Shown: positions 24,876-33,084 of the stretch, piece by piece
Numbering within the stretch: the first letter of the stretch is position 1
How the letters are laid out: each line of letters starts with the position of its first letter
Source: Sphingobacterium cavernae
GTDB lineage: Bacteria > Bacteroidota > Bacteroidia > Sphingobacteriales > Sphingobacteriaceae
NCBI RefSeq assembly: GCF_008520265.1
Contig: NZ_VIQM01000050.1
Coordinates: forward strand, 1 to 33,196
Length of the DNA: 33,196 nucleotides
Reading direction: 5' to 3'
Translations under genes and position numbers: made by a program
The notes under the pieces: generated by a model
Seen by the model: only the letters and a program-made list of their open reading frames with translations
Database searches by the model: none
What the model was told of the DNA's origin: nothing

Positions 24876-25712
24876 TTAATTTATTGTCAATTCAACTTGT
24901 ATATCAGTACCTTCTTGCTCTTTACTGATTAAAGTATAATTCGCATCAATTTCTAGGGCGTGTTGTTCCATATTATTCAATCCAAAACCGGCTTTTGCAG
25001 TATTATTTTCAAAACCAATACCATTGTCTTTAATATGAATTTGTAATTTATGATGTCCCACATTTACATGCACAATTATTTGCGTCGCTTTACTATGTTT
25101 TAAGCTATTATTTGTCGCTTCTTGTATTATTCTGAATAACGCAGTGCCTTCTTTGGAAGTCAAAATTTGATTCTCCGTCTCATTTTCAATTGTAGAACTT
25201 ATTGTTATTTTATCAATTCTACTGTAATATTCGCGCAGTTTGATCAACCATTCTTCTACTGTTATAGATGGTTTATTTATCATCCATACGGTTCTTCGAA
25301 GCTCAAGTATTGTTTCATTTACTAAACTTTTAATATCCGCTAGATGTCTGTTGTTAGTTTGGATAGCATTGACTGTAGTATGAATATACGTAAGATTAGC
25401 ACCAATATTATCATGCAAATCTCTAGATATGCGTAAGCGGTCTTTTTGCAATTCATTTTGCGCTTCCAATCGCAATAGCTCCGATTGCATAGCAGCTTCC
25501 TTTTTCAGTTGTCGTTCTTTTAATTTACGTGCGCGATGTATGAACCAAGCGATAAATGAAGTAATGCCAACTAACAATAAAGCTATTATCAGGTATAAAT
25601 TTCTTTGTTTAAGAGCTAGTTCATTGATTTGATTTTCTTGTGTCAATAATTCTATTGCTTGTTCTTTTCGCTGTGTCTCGTAGCGTACTTGGTGATTCGT
25701 TATTTCCTTATT
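24876..25712 (-). CDS. Sensor histidine kinase module (C-terminal part of the split TPR kinase)
   Basis: This frame has no convincing start: its first candidate is a TTG inside a coiled coil. It carries a coiled coil (VRYETQRKEQAIELLTQ), a membrane helix (LYLIIALLLVGITSFIAWFI), the HisKA_3 phosphoacceptor box SRDLHDNIGANLTYIH, the N-box IIQEATNNSLKHSKA and the G-box DNGIGFENNTAKAGFGLNNM. It reads continuously into the TPR gene if the A7 run at 25711-25717 held eight A. The complete product would be a periplasmic TPR sensor with one membrane helix and a cytoplasmic kinase, the standard Bacteroidota design, passing phosphate to the NarL-type regulator downstream. Confidence 0.85.
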   Translation of the reverse strand, partial: NKEITNHQVRYETQRKEQAIELLTQENQINELALKQRNLYLIIALLLVGITSFIAWFIHRARKLKERQLKKEAAMQSELLRLEAQNELQKDRLRISRDLHDNIGANLTYIHTTVNAIQTNNRHLADIKSLVNETILELRRTVWMINKPSITVEEWLIKLREYYSRIDKITISSTIENETENQILTSKEGTALFRIIQEATNNSLKHSKATQIIVHVNVGHHKLQIHIKDNGIGFENNTAKAGFGLNNMEQHALEIDANYTLISKEQEGTDIQVELTIN

Positions 25713-26752
25713 TTTTTGTTGTTGAATAATGTATCCTTTACCGTGCTGTAATCTAGATATTCTTGATAAGCATTTTTAAAATCACCAAATTCTGCATAAT
25801 GATCAGCTAAAAATTTAGACGCATCCATATGTTGTTGTGGAGAGTTTATGGACTTAGCAAGTTGCTTTGCTTCACTGAGTGCTTGAAAAGCTTCATTGTG
25901 CTTTCCTTGCTGTCGGTGTAATCTTGCAAGGTGAATGAGTACAAAAGAAGTTTCTTTTTTGTTGCCAAATTGGCGATGCGCAGTAAGAGCTTTTACTAAA
26001 TAATTTTTAGCATCTGCTAACTTGTTTTTAGCGAGTAAACCCAAACCTGCATTCGCTTGAGCTACAGGTAAAAATTGGAGATTTTGCTGTTCTAAAAGTG
26101 CTTTTTCAGCTTTTTGAGAATAATAAATGCAACTATCATATTGTTTTGTGTAGTAATATATAGAACCTAAGTTTGCTTCACAAAATGCAATTTCTTCTGG
26201 CAAATTTAGCTTTTTGTAAGCCATATAGGCCGCTTGATAGTGTTCGATGACTTGTTTGTACTGACCTTGAGATTTAAATAAAATTCCCAAATTGATATCC
26301 ATCATTGCTAAATTTCGATTATCTCCAAGGCTTTTGTAGATAGCATAAGCTTCATTGTAATATTTTAAAGCTTCATCAAATTTTCCCTGCTGATCGTAAA
26401 TAATGCCAATTCCATTGATAGTGTTAGCTATTTTACTTTTGTTATCGATTTCTCTCCATAATTCAAGGGATAGTAGGCTGTATTTCAGCGCATCGGTGTA
26501 ATCACCTTGAGCTTCATACGACATACTTAATATGCGGAGTGTTTCTGCTTTTTCTTTGCTTTTCGGAGTTTGTCCTAAAGTTTGTAAAATTTTGTTGCAA
26601 TAATATTTTACTGAATCGGGATTCGAATAACGGTATTCAGAAGCTTTTTTAATCCAATTTTCAAGTTTAGAATCGGTTTGACTATATACATTACAAAATC
26701 CTAAGCCAAAAATTAGAGCAATACAATAGATTATCTTAAGAAGAAACTTCAT
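25700..26752 (-). CDS. TPR sensor domain (N-terminal part of the split TPR kinase)
   Basis: A 350-residue open frame begins with a signal peptide (MKFLLKIIYCIALIFGLGFCNVYSQ). At least six tetratricopeptide repeats follow, for example GDYTDALKYSLLSLELWREI, GKFDEALKYYNEAYAIYKSLGD, GQYKQVIEHYQAAYMAYKKL. It ends EYLDYSTVKDTLFNNKKIRK, just where such proteins normally pass into the coiled coil and kinase. The stop arises only because an A7 run puts the frame out of register by one base. It is most likely the sensor half of one gene with the module at 24876-25712. A stand-alone periplasmic TPR protein is possible but less likely. Confidence 0.85.
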   Translation of the reverse strand: MKFLLKIIYCIALIFGLGFCNVYSQTDSKLENWIKKASEYRYSNPDSVKYYCNKILQTLGQTPKSKEKAETLRILSMSYEAQGDYTDALKYSLLSLELWREIDNKSKIANTINGIGIIYDQQGKFDEALKYYNEAYAIYKSLGDNRNLAMMDINLGILFKSQGQYKQVIEHYQAAYMAYKKLNLPEEIAFCEANLGSIYYYTKQYDSCIYYSQKAEKALLEQQNLQFLPVAQANAGLGLLAKNKLADAKNYLVKALTAHRQFGNKKETSFVLIHLARLHRQQGKHNEAFQALSEAKQLAKSINSPQQHMDASKFLADHYAEFGDFKNAYQEYLDYSTVKDTLFNNKKIRK

Positions 26753-26864
26753 TTTGGTTGGTTAGAATGTTTGCAATTGGTTTTGAAAGTAAAATTTACT
26801 TGTTGTAAAGGTAAATAAATAACCTAATAATTTAAAGGTATTCTGGTGTGGAATATTATTTAAA

Positions 26865-26882
26865 ATACGAATTATTGCGTAT
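26865..26882. promoter_or_regulatory. Dyad site 2, candidate response-regulator operator in the divergent promoter region
   Basis: ATACGAA-TTAT-TGCGTAT lies almost midway in the 221-base gap, 112 bases from the TPR gene and 91 from the secreted protein gene. One arm differs from a perfect dyad by one base. It pairs in sequence and spacing with site 1 at 24857-24874. Confidence 0.5.
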
Positions 26883-26973
26883 TGTAGGATTTATCGGTGA
26901 TTAGGATTTTTATATAAAATAATTATAGGTCTGTAATACCTGGAATTATTGATGAAACTTAACTTATTAACCA

Positions 26974-28026
26974 ATGAAAAGATTTTTTATAATAGCATTA
27001 CTTCTAGGAAGTTTTGAGAGCTATAGCCAAACACTTGGCGATTTTACACCTACGACAAATCCCAGCTTTGCTTTAGGAAAGGCTAAGGGCGAGAAAAATA
27101 TTTATATCGCTAGTTTTACGGTGAATTATCAGGTTTACAATGAAAAAGAAGATTTTAAACAGGGGGGACGCGCATTTGGTGGTGGAGCGTATAAAGGTGA
27201 TGCTTTGGCTGCACTTTCTGTAGGATTGACAGGAATTTCGGAGCAGGATATCCAATCGACAACTGACAAATTGTATCAAGACTTTTTGGCTACGATCAAA
27301 GCAAAAGGACTGAATGTAATTACAGCCGATCAAGCTGGTAAATCGGATACTTATAGTGATTATACTCGATTAGAAGGAGGGAGGGTGAGTAAGTCTCAAT
27401 ACGATGGTTTGTTGTCTGTCACGCCTACAGGATATAGTTATTATGTGAAAAGTATAAAAAAGGATGGTAAGGAGAAGAAGGGTGGATTTTTGGGACAGCC
27501 TCATTTTGTATATGGCAAATTATCCAAAGATTTAGATGATGCTATTATTGCAAATGTAGAGCTTTTTGTGACTTTTGTGAAGGATAAAAACGCTTGGGGT
27601 GGTGCTGGTGCAAATGTAAAAGTAGAAACACAATTGCGCGTTGCAGCTGTTGAAGGAATCGTTAGCAAAAGTGACGCAAAAATTAAATTGAAAGGACAAA
27701 ATAGCGTTGAGATGGTAACGAGTACAGTAGGATTTTATCGTGGAAAGGCAGGGGCTGGGCCAGAAACAATGCATGTTGGTATTCTGAAAAAACCTCTATT
27801 AATCAATGGTGTGGTCGAGTCGAAAAAACTTCAAAGTTTTGCCGCAAATCGGACAGATTTTACAGGAACTTCAGCTGGACTTTATACTTTTTACAATCCT
27901 GAAAATGTAAAAAGCACAAATTCAAACGTCATTCAAGTGGATGGTTCGCAATATGCTAAAGGTACGTATGAGGCCTGTAAAAAGTTGATTGATCACCATA
28001 CGAACGATTTTTTTAGTAAGCTTTAG
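26974..28026 (+). CDS. Secreted protein of unknown function, divergent from the two-component system
   Basis: A 350-residue protein with signal peptide MKRFFIIALLLGSFESYSQ. The N-terminal half has NIYIASFTVNYQVY, a Gly-rich stretch (QGGRAFGGGAYKGDALAALSVGL), then DKLYQDFLATIKAKGLNVIT. This strand-then-helix arrangement faintly recalls the CsgG/LpoB-type periplasmic fold, but I do not recognise a family. The rest is beta-rich without Cys, ending in a helical YEACKKLIDHHTNDFF. A candidate regulator site lies in its promoter region. It ends at a shared terminator. Confidence 0.8.
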   Translation: MKRFFIIALLLGSFESYSQTLGDFTPTTNPSFALGKAKGEKNIYIASFTVNYQVYNEKEDFKQGGRAFGGGAYKGDALAALSVGLTGISEQDIQSTTDKLYQDFLATIKAKGLNVITADQAGKSDTYSDYTRLEGGRVSKSQYDGLLSVTPTGYSYYVKSIKKDGKEKKGGFLGQPHFVYGKLSKDLDDAIIANVELFVTFVKDKNAWGGAGANVKVETQLRVAAVEGIVSKSDAKIKLKGQNSVEMVTSTVGFYRGKAGAGPETMHVGILKKPLLINGVVESKKLQSFAANRTDFTGTSAGLYTFYNPENVKSTNSNVIQVDGSQYAKGTYEACKKLIDHHTNDFFSKL

Positions 28027-28071
28027 TATTCATAATTCATAAGTAGGTTTTAATATCCCGAATTAAAATAA

Positions 28072-28108
28072 AGAGGCTTAATCTGGTGTGAATTAAGCCT
28101 CTGTTTTT
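28072..28108. terminator. Bidirectional terminator between the secreted protein gene and tcdA
   Basis: An 11-bp stem AGAGGCTTAAT/ATTAAGCCTCT (28072-28082, 28092-28102) with a nine-base loop is followed by GTTTTTT on the plus strand and by T-rich sequence on the minus strand. Confidence 0.88.
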
Positions 28109-28836
28109 TATACTTTCTTTCCGATCAAATCTCTAATCGCAACCGAAGCTATTGCACCTCCAAATGCGGCTGGCAAATAGGACATAGTACCATAAGCCGA
28201 TTTTTTATAATTACTTCCATCCGTGTACAATAAAGAAGCTTTATCTGGTAATTCTGTTGAGAAAGCAACTTTCACCCCTTCACGAATATCATGTTTACGT
28301 AGTTTTTTACGGATGTGTTGTGCTAATTTACAATTATACGTTTTGCTGATATCGGCAATTTTGATTTTCGTAGGATCTACTTTACCACCCGCACCCATCG
28401 AGCTCACGAAAGGAATTTTTGCTGCATACGCTTGACGTATCAAAAACAATTTTGGCGTGATACTGTCAATAGCTTCAACGATATAATCTGGTTTTTCAGC
28501 GATAAGCATTTCGACACGATCAGGAATCACAAATTCTTCGTAAACTGTCAAATCCAATTCTGGATTAATATCCAACAAACGCTGTTTCATAATTTCAGCT
28601 TTTGCTACGCCGTGATTTGTTGCCAATGCAGGAAGCTGTCTGTTGCGGTTAGAAGGATCTACTGTATCGCCATCGATAATCGTCATTTTCCCGACACCTG
28701 CACGTGCAATAAATTCTGCCGCAAAGGAACCTACACCGCCCAATCCCAATACCAAAACATGTGAATTTGCTAATTTCTCTAGAGCCTCACGGCCAATTAA
28801 TGCCTCTGTTCTTGATAACCAAGATAAATCTTTCAT
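28108..28836 (-). CDS. tcdA: tRNA threonylcarbamoyladenosine dehydratase
   Basis: A 242-residue E1-like protein of the ThiF/MoeB superfamily. The adenylation-site loop is GLGGVGSFAAEFIARAG, followed by IIDGDTVDPSNRNRQ, the ATP-binding Asp and Arg residues. The order and length match TcdA (CsdL), which uses ATP to cyclise t6A37 to ct6A in ANN-decoding tRNAs. The last residues (SYLPAAFGGAIASVAIRDLIG) form a membrane-like helix, as in the family. The start overlaps the stop of the TatD-like gene by four bases (ATGA), so the two are coupled. Confidence 0.92.
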   Translation of the reverse strand: MKDLSWLSRTEALIGREALEKLANSHVLVLGLGGVGSFAAEFIARAGVGKMTIIDGDTVDPSNRNRQLPALATNHGVAKAEIMKQRLLDINPELDLTVYEEFVIPDRVEMLIAEKPDYIVEAIDSITPKLFLIRQAYAAKIPFVSSMGAGGKVDPTKIKIADISKTYNCKLAQHIRKKLRKHDIREGVKVAFSTELPDKASLLYTDGSNYKKSAYGTMSYLPAAFGGAIASVAIRDLIGKKV

Positions 28837-29489
28837 GTCAATATGTTGTATCTAAATACGTTCTGAAAATTTTTGACTATTTGTTCTTGTAAATCGGACA
28901 TGCTGATTTTTCGAACGGTGCAAAAATAAGAATAAATATCTACTACATTGATAGATTTATTGTCAGTTTCGAAGAAAATTTTAGTTAAATTTACCGATTG
29001 GATGAAATCATCTTGATTGCCTTTAAGAATGGAAGTGCCTAAACTTATAAAATAGCCTTGATTTAGAATAGAATCTCCTAATTCTGATTTTTTATTAAAT
29101 CCATGAAAAACTACAGGAACGTTAACTTTTTTGTCTCTCAGAATAACAAAAATCTCTTGGTAAGCGCGTACGCAATGAACAATTAATGGCTTTTGCAATA
29201 CATTAGCCAACTGTATTTGCTTTTCAAAAATTTCTACTTGTATGTTCCAATCCGTTTCGGTGATTTTGTCCAACCCACATTCGCCAATTGCCAACACATT
29301 TTCATTGGTAGCATATGATTTCAACAATTCAAATTGAATGTCTTTTTCTTTATCTATATGCCAAGGATGAATCCCAACTGAACAAATTTCTTTTGGAAAA
29401 TTTTCTTTTCCAATGATACAATTTAACAATTGGAAAGTATTTGAGGCTTCTTGCAGTTGATGGGTATGAACATCGATATATGGCAACAT
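28833..29489 (-). CDS. TatD family metal-dependent hydrolase
   Basis: A 218-residue TIM-barrel hydrolase. Metal ligands are visible as HTH (residues 8-10), Glu in IGECGLDK, His in VHCVRA, His in FHGFNKK and Asp in FETDN. It is shorter than E. coli TatD (260), as is common in Bacteroidota. TatD proteins are magnesium-dependent DNases, but the true role of this branch is uncertain. It is the first gene of a two-gene unit with tcdA, divergent from the dnaE gene. Confidence 0.9.
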   Translation of the reverse strand: MLPYIDVHTHQLQEASNTFQLLNCIIGKENFPKEICSVGIHPWHIDKEKDIQFELLKSYATNENVLAIGECGLDKITETDWNIQVEIFEKQIQLANVLQKPLIVHCVRAYQEIFVILRDKKVNVPVVFHGFNKKSELGDSILNQGYFISLGTSILKGNQDDFIQSVNLTKIFFETDNKSINVVDIYSYFCTVRKISMSDLQEQIVKNFQNVFRYNILT

Positions 29490-29537
29490 AGACGCAATTT
29501 ACAAAAAGAAGTCATCATGTTGCACAACGAGTTTTAA

Positions 29538-29568
29538 AATATTTTACTAAAAAATTTAGCAAAATATT
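29538..29568 (+). promoter_or_regulatory. 31-bp dyad upstream of the second dnaE
   Basis: Two 14-base arms (29538-29551 and 29555-29568) match at 13 of 14 positions around a three-base centre; the inner part is ACTAA, AAAA, TTTAGCAAAA. It lies 24-55 bases upstream of the ATG, overlaps where a -33 element would be expected, and shares its core with the recA upstream region. Confidence 0.5.
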
Positions 29569-29580
29569 CTTTTGAATACC

Positions 29581-29588
29581 TAGTTTTG
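29581..29588 (+). promoter_or_regulatory. Candidate -7 element of the second dnaE
   Basis: TAGTTTTG matches TAnnTTTG and ends four bases before the ATG at 29593, so transcription would begin at or next to the start codon. The -33 place 19 bases upstream holds TTTAGCA of the dyad in place of TTTG. Confidence 0.4.
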
Positions 29589-29592
29589 TACT

Positions 29593-32532
29593 ATGTTTTT
29601 GAATTGCAAGACTTGGTTTAGTTTTCATTATGGCACATACGAGCCAGCCAAATTAATCGATCAGGCGTATAAATTAGGGATCAAATCTCTGGCGCTGACG
29701 AATATTAATTCGACGGCTGATTGTTGGGATTTTGTACGTAAATGTCAAGAAGTCGGCATAAAGCCAATTATTGGTACAGAGGTGCGTAATGAAGATAATT
29801 TCTGTTATGTGTTATTAGCGAAGAATAATGCAGGTCTGTTGGCGATACATACTTTCTTGTCTTACCATAAACAAAAGCAAATTCCTTTTCCTGTGCGTCC
29901 AAGCTTTACTGCACAAGATGTGTGGGTGATTTATCGTTATGAAAAGCATATTTTGCAGCAACAATTGGGGGCGCATGAGTTAATTGGTTTGGATATTCCG
30001 CATCTAAATAATCTGACTTGGCAGCTGCATTTGGAATTGGACAAATATGTGATTTTGCATCCTGTTACTTTTCAGGACAAAACATATTATGACGTACACC
30101 GTATTTTACGTGCCATCGCGAAGAATACTTTGCTTTCTAAATTAACGAAAGCAGATTATGCAGGTGAAGGAGAGGTACTATTGGAAGAACAAGAATTGGT
30201 TGGTGCTTTTGCACGCTTTCCTTCTGTAATTTCCAAAACTATGCAGGTCGTCAATTCCTGTGCTATCGAAATGGAATTTCATACGGATAAGAACCGTAAA
30301 TATTTCACAACTTCCGAAGAAGATGATTCTGCACTATTGCGAAAATTAGCGATGGAAGGTTGTAAAGTACGCTACGGACTTAGAAATAAAGAAGCGCTCG
30401 AACGGGTAGAGAAAGAGTTAAAAATGATAGCCGACTTAGGTTTCAACGCTTACTTTTTGATTGTTTGGGATATTTTGCGCTATGCAAACGAACGGGGATT
30501 TTATCATGTGGGACGCGGGAGTGGAGCCAATTCCGTAGTTGCGTATTGTTTGCGCATTACAGATGTGGACCCGATAAAGTTGGATTTGTATTTCGAACGT
30601 TTTTTGAATCCGAATCGTACCTCGCCACCAGATTTTGATATTGATTTCAGTTGGCAAGATCGCGATGCGATTTTCGAATATATATTTATGCGCTATGGGA
30701 GGCAATATGTGTCTTTATTGGGCATGTATTCGACTTTTCAACGTCGTGCTATTGTTCGCGAGTTGGGGAAAGTTTTTGGACTTCCCAAGGAAGAAATTGA
30801 CCGCTTGGTGAGTGCTCGAGAATGGAATTCGGAAGATAAATTTCAACGTTGGATCAAGAAATATGGCGACCTGCTGTTGAATTTCCCAACCAATATTTCG
30901 GTACATGCGGGTGGAGTATTGATTAGTGATAAGCCGCTGAATCAATATACCGTGACCGAAATGCCGCCCAAAGGTTTTGTGACAGCGCACATGGATATGT
31001 TTGAAGCAGATAGGATAGGGCTGTACAAATTTGATATTCTGAGTCAACGTGGATTGGGTCATATCAAAGATGCGTTGGAATTGATTGCCAAAAATCGCGG
31101 TCAGCACATTGATATTCATCAAGTGGATGATTTTTTTAATGATCCAAAATTGGCGAAGAAAATACGCGAAGCGGATACCATTGGCTGTTTTTATATTGAA
31201 AGTCCTGCTATGCGTCAACTCTTGGGCAAGTTGAAATGTTCGGATTACATCACATTGGTTGCTGCCAGTTCGATTATTCGCCCTGGCGTGGCACAATCGG
31301 GTATGATGAAGCAGTATATTGAGCGATATCACGATAGAGATAAAGTCGTGTACCTGCACCCAAAAATGAAGGAATTGCTCGAAGAAACGTACGGTGTTAT
31401 GGTGTATCAAGAAGATGTGATTAAAGTAGCACATCATTTTGGTGGAATTTCATTGGATGAGGCAGATATTTTACGTCGGGCGATGAGTGGAAAATACCGT
31501 TCGGAAAATAAGTTTGAAAAACTACGTCAGAAGTTCTTTTCAAACTGTCGTGGCTTTGGTTATGAAGAACATGTCACAGCAGAAGTCTGGCGACAAATGG
31601 AAAGTTTTGGTGGATATTCTTTTGCGAAAGGGCATTCCGCTTCTTTTGCGGTAGAAAGTTACCAAAGTCTTTTTCTCAAAACCTATTATCCGCAGGAATT
31701 TTATGTGGCGGTAATTAACAACTTTGGTGGTTTCTACCGTACGGAATTTTACTTTCACGAACTACGTCACAATGGTGGAGATATTCAGCTTCCATGTTTG
31801 AATCACAGCGATTATTTGACCAATATTCATGGCAATAAAGTATATGTGGGTTTTATTCATTTGCAAGGTTTGGAAGAGCGTTTCGCACATCAAATTGTAT
31901 CGGAACGAACGCAAAATGGTGCTTATCGTGATTTGCAAGATGTTTTCCAACGTTTACATCCTTCACCCGAACAATTGAATTTACTGATTCGAATAGGCGC
32001 GTTGCGGTTTACAGGTTTGGATAAGAAAACATTGCTTTGGGAAGCAAATTTCAAAAGTAAGCGTGTTGAAAAGGAAGTTCCAGTAAGTTTATTTGCTACA
32101 GATGAACCACAATTTTCGTTACCCACTTTTGAAGAAGACCGTTTGGAAGATTTGAAAGATGAATTGGATTTATTGGGATTTCTAATCGGTGATTTTTTTG
32201 AATTATTGGAAGAAAAATACTTGGATGGCGTAATTAAAGCCAAGGATTTACCAGCGTATTTAGGACAACAAATCAAAATCGTTGGACGTTTTGTGACACT
32301 GAAGGAAACCTGGACAATCAAAAATGACCGAATGTGTTTCGGAACTTTCTTGGACGCGGAGGGGGATTGGTTGGATACCGTACATTTTCCACCCATTTAT
32401 AAGCAATACCCATTTTTAGGAACAGGTTTTTATGAAATTCATGGACGTGTGTTGGAAGAATTTGGGGTATATAGTATAGAAGTTTTAAGTATGCGCAAGC
32501 TAGGGTATAAGTTTGGAGCGAAGAAAAGATAA
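29593..32532 (+). CDS. Second DNA polymerase III alpha subunit, error-prone (DnaE2/ImuC-like) type
   Basis: A 979-residue C-family DNA polymerase. The PHP-like N-terminus is degenerate: FSFHYGTYEP stands where HxH would be and LALTNINS where TDH would be. Polymerase active-site Asp residues are 349 and 351 in PDFDIDFSW and 481 in YKFDIL. The helix-hairpin-helix region and an OB-fold (KIVGRFVTLKETW to the end) follow; the tau-binding C-terminal domain of replicative DnaE is lacking. The length is 980 against about 1160-1500 for the replicative form. This fits the Bacteroidota branch used in damage-induced mutagenesis, although no imuA or imuB gene is adjacent. The start is supported by the typical opening MFLNCKTWFSF. 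Confidence 0.88.
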   Translation: MFLNCKTWFSFHYGTYEPAKLIDQAYKLGIKSLALTNINSTADCWDFVRKCQEVGIKPIIGTEVRNEDNFCYVLLAKNNAGLLAIHTFLSYHKQKQIPFPVRPSFTAQDVWVIYRYEKHILQQQLGAHELIGLDIPHLNNLTWQLHLELDKYVILHPVTFQDKTYYDVHRILRAIAKNTLLSKLTKADYAGEGEVLLEEQELVGAFARFPSVISKTMQVVNSCAIEMEFHTDKNRKYFTTSEEDDSALLRKLAMEGCKVRYGLRNKEALERVEKELKMIADLGFNAYFLIVWDILRYANERGFYHVGRGSGANSVVAYCLRITDVDPIKLDLYFERFLNPNRTSPPDFDIDFSWQDRDAIFEYIFMRYGRQYVSLLGMYSTFQRRAIVRELGKVFGLPKEEIDRLVSAREWNSEDKFQRWIKKYGDLLLNFPTNISVHAGGVLISDKPLNQYTVTEMPPKGFVTAHMDMFEADRIGLYKFDILSQRGLGHIKDALELIAKNRGQHIDIHQVDDFFNDPKLAKKIREADTIGCFYIESPAMRQLLGKLKCSDYITLVAASSIIRPGVAQSGMMKQYIERYHDRDKVVYLHPKMKELLEETYGVMVYQEDVIKVAHHFGGISLDEADILRRAMSGKYRSENKFEKLRQKFFSNCRGFGYEEHVTAEVWRQMESFGGYSFAKGHSASFAVESYQSLFLKTYYPQEFYVAVINNFGGFYRTEFYFHELRHNGGDIQLPCLNHSDYLTNIHGNKVYVGFIHLQGLEERFAHQIVSERTQNGAYRDLQDVFQRLHPSPEQLNLLIRIGALRFTGLDKKTLLWEANFKSKRVEKEVPVSLFATDEPQFSLPTFEEDRLEDLKDELDLLGFLIGDFFELLEEKYLDGVIKAKDLPAYLGQQIKIVGRFVTLKETWTIKNDRMCFGTFLDAEGDWLDTVHFPPIYKQYPFLGTGFYEIHGRVLEEFGVYSIEVLSMRKLGYKFGAKKR

Positions 32533-32556
32533 AAATAAAACATAAATAGATTAAAA

Positions 32557-33084
32557 ATGAAAAAGTATTCTATTGTAATTTATCCAGCGGAGTTGTTGGG
32601 TGAGATTAAGAGAATTAAACAAGGTTTAAAATCTCTTATTGGTTGGTTTAACAGCGTTAATTCCTTAGCACATTTTACGATTAGTGAATTTGAGGCTGAT
32701 GAAAATCAACTTGAAAAGGTGAAGCAAGAAGTTTCTAAACTAATTGTTAATTGGCAGAAAAAAGTAATACTTTTAAATTCATTTGACTCCTTTACAAGCG
32801 GTGCTTTTTACGTAAAGCCAGATGAGGATTCTAGTCTTTATTTAAAAGCCTTATTTAAAGCTATCGCTGTCAAAGTCAAAGAAATAATTCCGAATGCTTA
32901 TATCTGTACAACTCCACATTTATCGATTGGAAGAAGATTAAGTGAAGAACAGTTACAAGTCGCTAAGGATACTTTTACTTCTTATTCGAATTCATTTCTT
33001 TGCGATGGTGTGATGATTCGAGAGTTTAATCCAATTCGTAAGCAGTATGATTTGAAGGAGTTTTTAAGGGAGACTGTAAAATAA
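32557..33084 (+). CDS. 2'-5' RNA ligase/2H phosphoesterase family protein
   Basis: A 175-residue protein with the two H-x-S/T-x motifs of the 2H superfamily, HFTIS (about residue 47) and HLSIG (about residue 128), spaced as normal for this fold. Members cut or join 2',5' or cyclic phosphates in RNA or nucleotides; the substrate here is not known. It lies 24 bases after the dnaE gene on the same strand, possibly co-transcribed. The stop codon at 33082-33084 is followed directly by an IS end, so the true C-terminus or terminator may have been altered by the insertion. Confidence 0.85.
   Translation: MKKYSIVIYPAELLGEIKRIKQGLKSLIGWFNSVNSLAHFTISEFEADENQLEKVKQEVSKLIVNWQKKVILLNSFDSFTSGAFYVKPDEDSSLYLKALFKAIAVKVKEIIPNAYICTTPHLSIGRRLSEEQLQVAKDTFTSYSNSFLCDGVMIREFNPIRKQYDLKEFLRETVK

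Noticed and set aside
30715..31437. 240-codon open frame on the minus strand inside the dnaE gene
   Set aside because: Fully antisense to well-supported DnaE active-site sequence; its product has no recognisable domain and looks like an antisense shadow.
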